A stretch of 64,000 nucleotides of DNA, taken from the NCBI RefSeq assembly GCF_021726475.1, contig NZ_JAKJRU010000004.1, positions 124,001 to 188,000 on the forward strand, written 5' to 3'. The notes below the pieces were generated by a model, which searched no databases, was not told the origin of the DNA, and worked only from the letters and a program-made list of their open reading frames with translations. This DNA comes from Pseudomonas oligotrophica. GTDB taxonomy: Bacteria; Pseudomonadota; Gammaproteobacteria; Pseudomonadales; Pseudomonadaceae. Positions within the stretch are counted from its first letter, which is position 1. Every line of letters starts with the position of its first letter. This document shows, piece by piece, positions 61,173 to 64,000 of this stretch. A program made the translations under genes and the position numbers.

Positions 61173-62312
61173 ATGCTCACCTCATCACCGCTCGTCCTGT
61201 ATCGCCAGGCCATCGACCGCAACGGTTTCGTCCACGATGCAGCCCAGTGGCAGGCCGTCGAACTGCTGCAGCAGTGCCATGAGCAGCTGCACACCGAGGC
61301 CGGCGAGGCCTCGCCGGCCGGCGTCTATCTCTGGGGCCCGGTGGGGCGTGGCAAGACCTGGCTGATGGACCTATTCCATACCAGCCTGCAGGTGCTCGCG
61401 CGACGCCAACATTTCCACCACTTCATGCGCTGGGTACATATCCGCCTGTTCCAGCTCAACGGCACGGCCGATCCCCTGCAGGCCCTGGCCAGTGAGCTGG
61501 CGGAGGAGATTCGCGTGTTGTGCTTCGACGAGCTGTTCGTCGGCGACATTGGCGACGCGATCATCCTCGGCCGGCTGTTCCAGGTGCTCTTCGAGCAGGG
61601 CGTAGTGATCGTCGCCACCTCCAACCAGCCGCCGGAGCAGCTGTACGCCGACGGCTTCAATCGCGAGCGCTTCCTGCCGGCCATCGACGCCATCGTGGAG
61701 CACATGCATGTGGTGGATGTGGATGGTGGCGCCGATCACCGCCTGCGTCCCGGCGCGGCGCTGCAGCGCTACTGGATCGCCCAGCCCGACAGTGGCAGCG
61801 CGCTGGCTGCGACGTTCGCTGCGCTGGCCAATGGACCGGTCAGCACCGAGCCCTTGGGCCTCAGCCGTCGCCAGCTCGACGTCGTGCGGCGTAGCGAATC
61901 GGTGCTCTGGTGCCGCTTCGCCGATCTCTGCGAGCAGCCGTTCTCGGCGTTGGACTTTATCGAGCTGTGCGACCGCCATGCGGCGATCCTGATTGGTGAC
62001 GTGCCGCGGCTCGGTGGCACGCAGCGCGAGGGGCGCATCGCCCGCGGCACCGAGGATGGAGCCGCGCGGGTGGCAGCCGGGGACCGCCAGCTACCACGGC
62101 TCTCCGCGCGGGACGATGCGGTGCGACGCTTCATCGCCCTGGTCGACGAGTGCTACGACCGGCGGATTCCGCTGTATATCGAAGCCGAGGTGGCCCTGGA
62201 CGAGCTGTACACCGAGGGGTACCTGGCGTTCCCGTTCCGCCGCACGCTGAGCCGGCTGCGGGAGATGCAGCTGAGGCGCTTCGGCCACGGGCATCTGAGT
62301 CAGTCGCGGTAG
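61173..62312 (+). CDS. AFG1/ZapE-family ATPase
   Basis: 379-residue AFG1-like P-loop ATPase. Walker A LWGPVGRGKTWLMDLF, Walker B VLCFDELFVGDIGDAIIL, sensor VIVATSNQPPEQLY and C-terminal LYTEGYLAFPFRRTLSRLREM. ZapE in E. coli supports cell division in low oxygen. The start is ATG of MLTSSPLVLYRQA; an earlier frame has no family similarity. Could be a second paralog, as pseudomonads usually carry a zapE near petA. Confidence 0.85.
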   Translation: MLTSSPLVLYRQAIDRNGFVHDAAQWQAVELLQQCHEQLHTEAGEASPAGVYLWGPVGRGKTWLMDLFHTSLQVLARRQHFHHFMRWVHIRLFQLNGTADPLQALASELAEEIRVLCFDELFVGDIGDAIILGRLFQVLFEQGVVIVATSNQPPEQLYADGFNRERFLPAIDAIVEHMHVVDVDGGADHRLRPGAALQRYWIAQPDSGSALAATFAALANGPVSTEPLGLSRRQLDVVRRSESVLWCRFADLCEQPFSALDFIELCDRHAAILIGDVPRLGGTQREGRIARGTEDGAARVAAGDRQLPRLSARDDAVRRFIALVDECYDRRIPLYIEAEVALDELYTEGYLAFPFRRTLSRLREMQLRRFGHGHLSQSR

Positions 62313-62578
62313 AACACCTGCACCAGGTGATAGCCGAACTGGCTCTTTACCGGGCCATGCACCTCACGCAGCGGCTTCTTGAAGATCACCTGATCGATGC
62401 TGCGCACCATCTGCCCAGGGCGCACTTCGCCGAGGTCGCCGCCTTTCTTCCCGGACGGGCAGGTCGAATACTTGCGCGCCAGCAGGTCGAACGCCTCGCC
62501 GTTGGCCAGGCGCTTCTTCAGTTGCGCGGCTTCGGCTTCGGTCTTGACCAGAATGTGGCGGGCCATGGCTTTGGGCAT
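62300..62578 (-). CDS. ppiC: Small parvulin peptidyl-prolyl isomerase PpiC
   Basis: 92-residue single-domain parvulin: ARHILVKTEAEA, STCPSGKKGGDLGEVRPGQMV, PVKSQFGYHLVQV. Cytoplasmic, as there is no signal peptide. Start at the ATG of MPKAMARHIL, 18 bp after a less likely ATG. Convergent 13-bp overlap with the AFG1-like gene. Confidence 0.93.
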   Translation of the reverse strand: MPKAMARHILVKTEAEAAQLKKRLANGEAFDLLARKYSTCPSGKKGGDLGEVRPGQMVRSIDQVIFKKPLREVHGPVKSQFGYHLVQVFYRD

Positions 62579-62703
62579 GTCGCTGTCCTCATGCATTGAG
62601 GGGCGCGATTGTAGTCGCCTTGCCGCGCTTGTCGATCGCCCAGCCGTTGCGCTGTCGGCACTGGGTCTGGTCAGGCACGACGAGCGGTAGTTTTATCTGT
62701 CTG

Positions 62704-62719
62704 TTTGATAGCGCTAACA
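62704..62719 (+). promoter_or_regulatory. GntR/LacI-type operator before the gluconokinase fusion gene
   Basis: TTTGATAGCGCTAACA, a near-palindrome around AGCGCT, typical of LacI-family gluconate regulators; the core TAGCGCT also occurs in the described P. aeruginosa GntR site as I recall. Lies 37 bp before the ATG. Suggests gluconate-inducible expression. Confidence 0.7.
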
Positions 62720-62755
62720 TCCGGCCAAACAAGCACAACAACGACGGATTTCTTC

Positions 62756-63886
62756 ATGCCTTCAAAGCAGCCTTCCCGGGCTACCGCGTTGCCGGTCCTG
62801 GTTGTCATGGGCGTCAGCGGTTCGGGCAAGACCGATACCAGCCACGCCGTCGCCGACGCGCTCGGCCTGCCGCACATCGAGGCGGATAACTTTCACCCTG
62901 CGGAAAACGTCGCGCGTATGCGTGCCGGTACACCGCTGTCCGATACCGACCGCGTGCAATGGCTGCACGCACTGATCGGCGAGATGCAGCGCACGCTCGA
63001 TAGCGGCAGTGGCTTCGTCCTGGCCTGCTCGGCGCTCAAGCGCAGCTACCGTGAGCGCTTGCGCAGTGTCGTCCCGGGATTGCGTTTCGCCCATCTGGCC
63101 ATCGATTACGACACCGCGGTGCAGCGCGTCGGTGCGCGACCGGGGCACTTCATGCCGATCTCCCTGGTCGACAGCCAATTCGCCACCCTCGAATCGCCCG
63201 AGGGTGAGCCAGGCGTGTTGACCGTCGATGCCAGTCAGTCTCGCGACGTGGTGTTGCTGCAAATCGTCGAATGGATGCGCGGCGCCGAGCTGGATGAACT
63301 GATCGAGTCCCGCGTCGATCTTTCCGCGCGCCCGTTTGATAGCGCTACCACGGCGCCACCGCTGACCAATGCGCCGATCTACAGCGGCACGGTCGCGCGA
63401 CACTTCGACCGTCTGACCGATTGGCTGATGGCCGCGCTGATGGCCTTCATGGTCATCGTGGTGTTCTCCAGCGTGGTGCTGCGTTATGCCTTCGGCACTG
63501 GCTGGACCGGCGCCGAGGAGCTGTCGCGGCTGGCGTTCGTCTGGCTGGTGTTCGTCGGCGTCGCTTCGAGCATGCGCCGCGGCGAGCTGATGAGTTTCTC
63601 CATGCTGCGCGACCGTTTCCCGCGGCTGTTCCGCCGCGTCGTCGATTCCCTTAGCTGGCTGCTGGTGGCAGCTGCGAGCGGCCTGGCGGCCTGGGGCGGC
63701 TGGAACCAGATGCAGTTCGGCTGGACCATCAACAGCCCGGTAGTCGGCTATCCGCTGGGCCTGGCGATGCTGCCGGTGGCTGCCAGCATGGTCGCGCTGG
63801 CGGTACTCGCGCTGCTGCAGCTGGCCTACGTCTGGCGGCGCGATCAGCCATCGGCCACCGCCGCTGCGAATGTCACCGCGGACTGA
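62756..63886 (+). CDS. Gluconokinase fused to TRAP small permease (GntK-DctQ)
   Basis: 376-residue fusion. Residues 1-175 are a complete gluconokinase: Walker A VMGVSGSGKTDTS, EADNFHP, LACSALKRSYRERLR, and GHFMPISLVDSQF. After a linker (ARPFDSATTAPPLTNAP) residues 215-370 form a DctQ-type TRAP small subunit with four helices; VLRYAFGTGWTGAEELSRLAFVWLVFVGVA is its signature. In most genomes these are separate proteins. The frame is continuous. The DctQ N-terminus would lie in the cytoplasm, so the kinase is on the correct side. The dctM start follows 51 bp later. Fuses uptake and first phosphorylation of gluconate. Confidence 0.9.
   Translation: MPSKQPSRATALPVLVVMGVSGSGKTDTSHAVADALGLPHIEADNFHPAENVARMRAGTPLSDTDRVQWLHALIGEMQRTLDSGSGFVLACSALKRSYRERLRSVVPGLRFAHLAIDYDTAVQRVGARPGHFMPISLVDSQFATLESPEGEPGVLTVDASQSRDVVLLQIVEWMRGAELDELIESRVDLSARPFDSATTAPPLTNAPIYSGTVARHFDRLTDWLMAALMAFMVIVVFSSVVLRYAFGTGWTGAEELSRLAFVWLVFVGVASSMRRGELMSFSMLRDRFPRLFRRVVDSLSWLLVAAASGLAAWGGWNQMQFGWTINSPVVGYPLGLAMLPVAASMVALAVLALLQLAYVWRRDQPSATAAANVTAD
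63334..63350 (+). promoter_or_regulatory. Second GntR-type operator, inside the fusion linker
   Basis: GTTTGATAGCGCTACCA within coding sequence, sharing 14 consecutive bases (GTTTGATAGCGCTA) with the operator upstream of the gene. It encodes the linker residues FDSAT. Looks like a former intergenic operator of the TRAP genes now read as protein. Confidence 0.6.
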
Positions 63887-63937
63887 AGCGACGCCGCAAT
63901 CAGAACAATACGGGCACTGCCCAACCGAGGACCTTTC

Positions 63938-64000
63938 ATGACCGTCGTCGTCTTCCTTTCATCGCTGCTGGCCTTCATGACGCTTGGCATGCCCATCGCT
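63938..64000 (+). CDS. TRAP transporter large permease DctM, 3'-truncated by window edge
   Basis: First 21 codons only (MTVVVFLSSLLAFMTLGMPIA), matching the start of DctM/SiaM-type large permease subunits. It follows the GntK-DctQ gene by 51 bp. A periplasmic binding protein (DctP) probably lies beyond the window. Confidence 0.8.
   Translation, partial: MTVVVFLSSLLAFMTLGMPIA

Overview
This 64 kb window is a GC-rich chromosomal segment from a member of the Pseudomonadaceae, most likely Pseudomonas or Stutzerimonas. The gene families and order match two known P. aeruginosa neighbourhoods as I recall them: the exaC-pqqABCDE-pqqH-ercA-ercS ethanol-oxidation locus, and the ldcA / nudC / cysI / metH / cti / nfuA and tig-clpP-clpX-lon-hupB-ppiD blocks. 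I saw no phage, transposase, CRISPR array, tRNA or rRNA.

Layout. 1-1.8 kb: 3' part of glgB. 1.8-5.84 kb (minus strand): a compact seven-gene operon that starts with a second, divergent PqqA-type precursor peptide (24 aa). It continues with PqqD2, PqqE2 (radical SAM/SPASM), a 30-residue membrane peptide, a PuuD-type membrane domain, a SerC paralog and a PyrD paralog. It has no pqqB or pqqC, and the last two enzymes have lost the substrate-binding residues of their parent families. I regard this as the most interesting system in the window: a candidate undescribed RiPP/redox-cofactor pathway. 6.2-17.5 kb (plus): exaC aldehyde dehydrogenase, an old-yellow-enzyme homologue, canonical pqqABCDE, the S9 peptidase pqqH, ercA and the soluble sensor kinase ercS. 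17.6-24.9 kb: lysine decarboxylase ldcA, a dienoyl-CoA isomerase-like crotonase, a large Hpt/ChpA-like protein, nudC, a TauE-type permease and a small membrane protein. 25-29.4 kb (minus): SDR, APH-family kinase, DUF934 and cysI. 29.6-36 kb: small membrane proteins, an hsp20 gene split by an in-frame UGA and preceded by a perfect Anr/FNR box, an LRR-kinase/membrane-protein pair, an RlmN paralog and transporters. 36-47.4 kb: acyltransferase, metH, cti, nfuA, topoisomerase IB and small hypotheticals. 47.7-59.1 kb: chemoreceptor, uppP, and the proteostasis block tig-clpP-clpX-lon-hupB-ppiD, with an RpoH-type promoter before lon. 59.2-64 kb: ABC-F protein YbiT, AFG1/ZapE-like ATPase, parvulin, and a gluconokinase fused to a TRAP small permease, followed by the start of the TRAP large permease.

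How the genes work together. The pqq genes make PQQ, the cofactor of periplasmic quinoprotein alcohol dehydrogenases. exaC oxidises the resulting aldehyde, and ercA/ercS belong to the regulatory cascade for this system. The second pqqA-type operon is divergent from exaC, and its promoter region shares a short motif with the canonical pqqA promoter, so the two may be co-regulated. The ClpP/ClpX/Lon/trigger factor/PpiD block is general protein quality control. The window end is a gluconate uptake and phosphorylation unit with GntR-type operator sequences.
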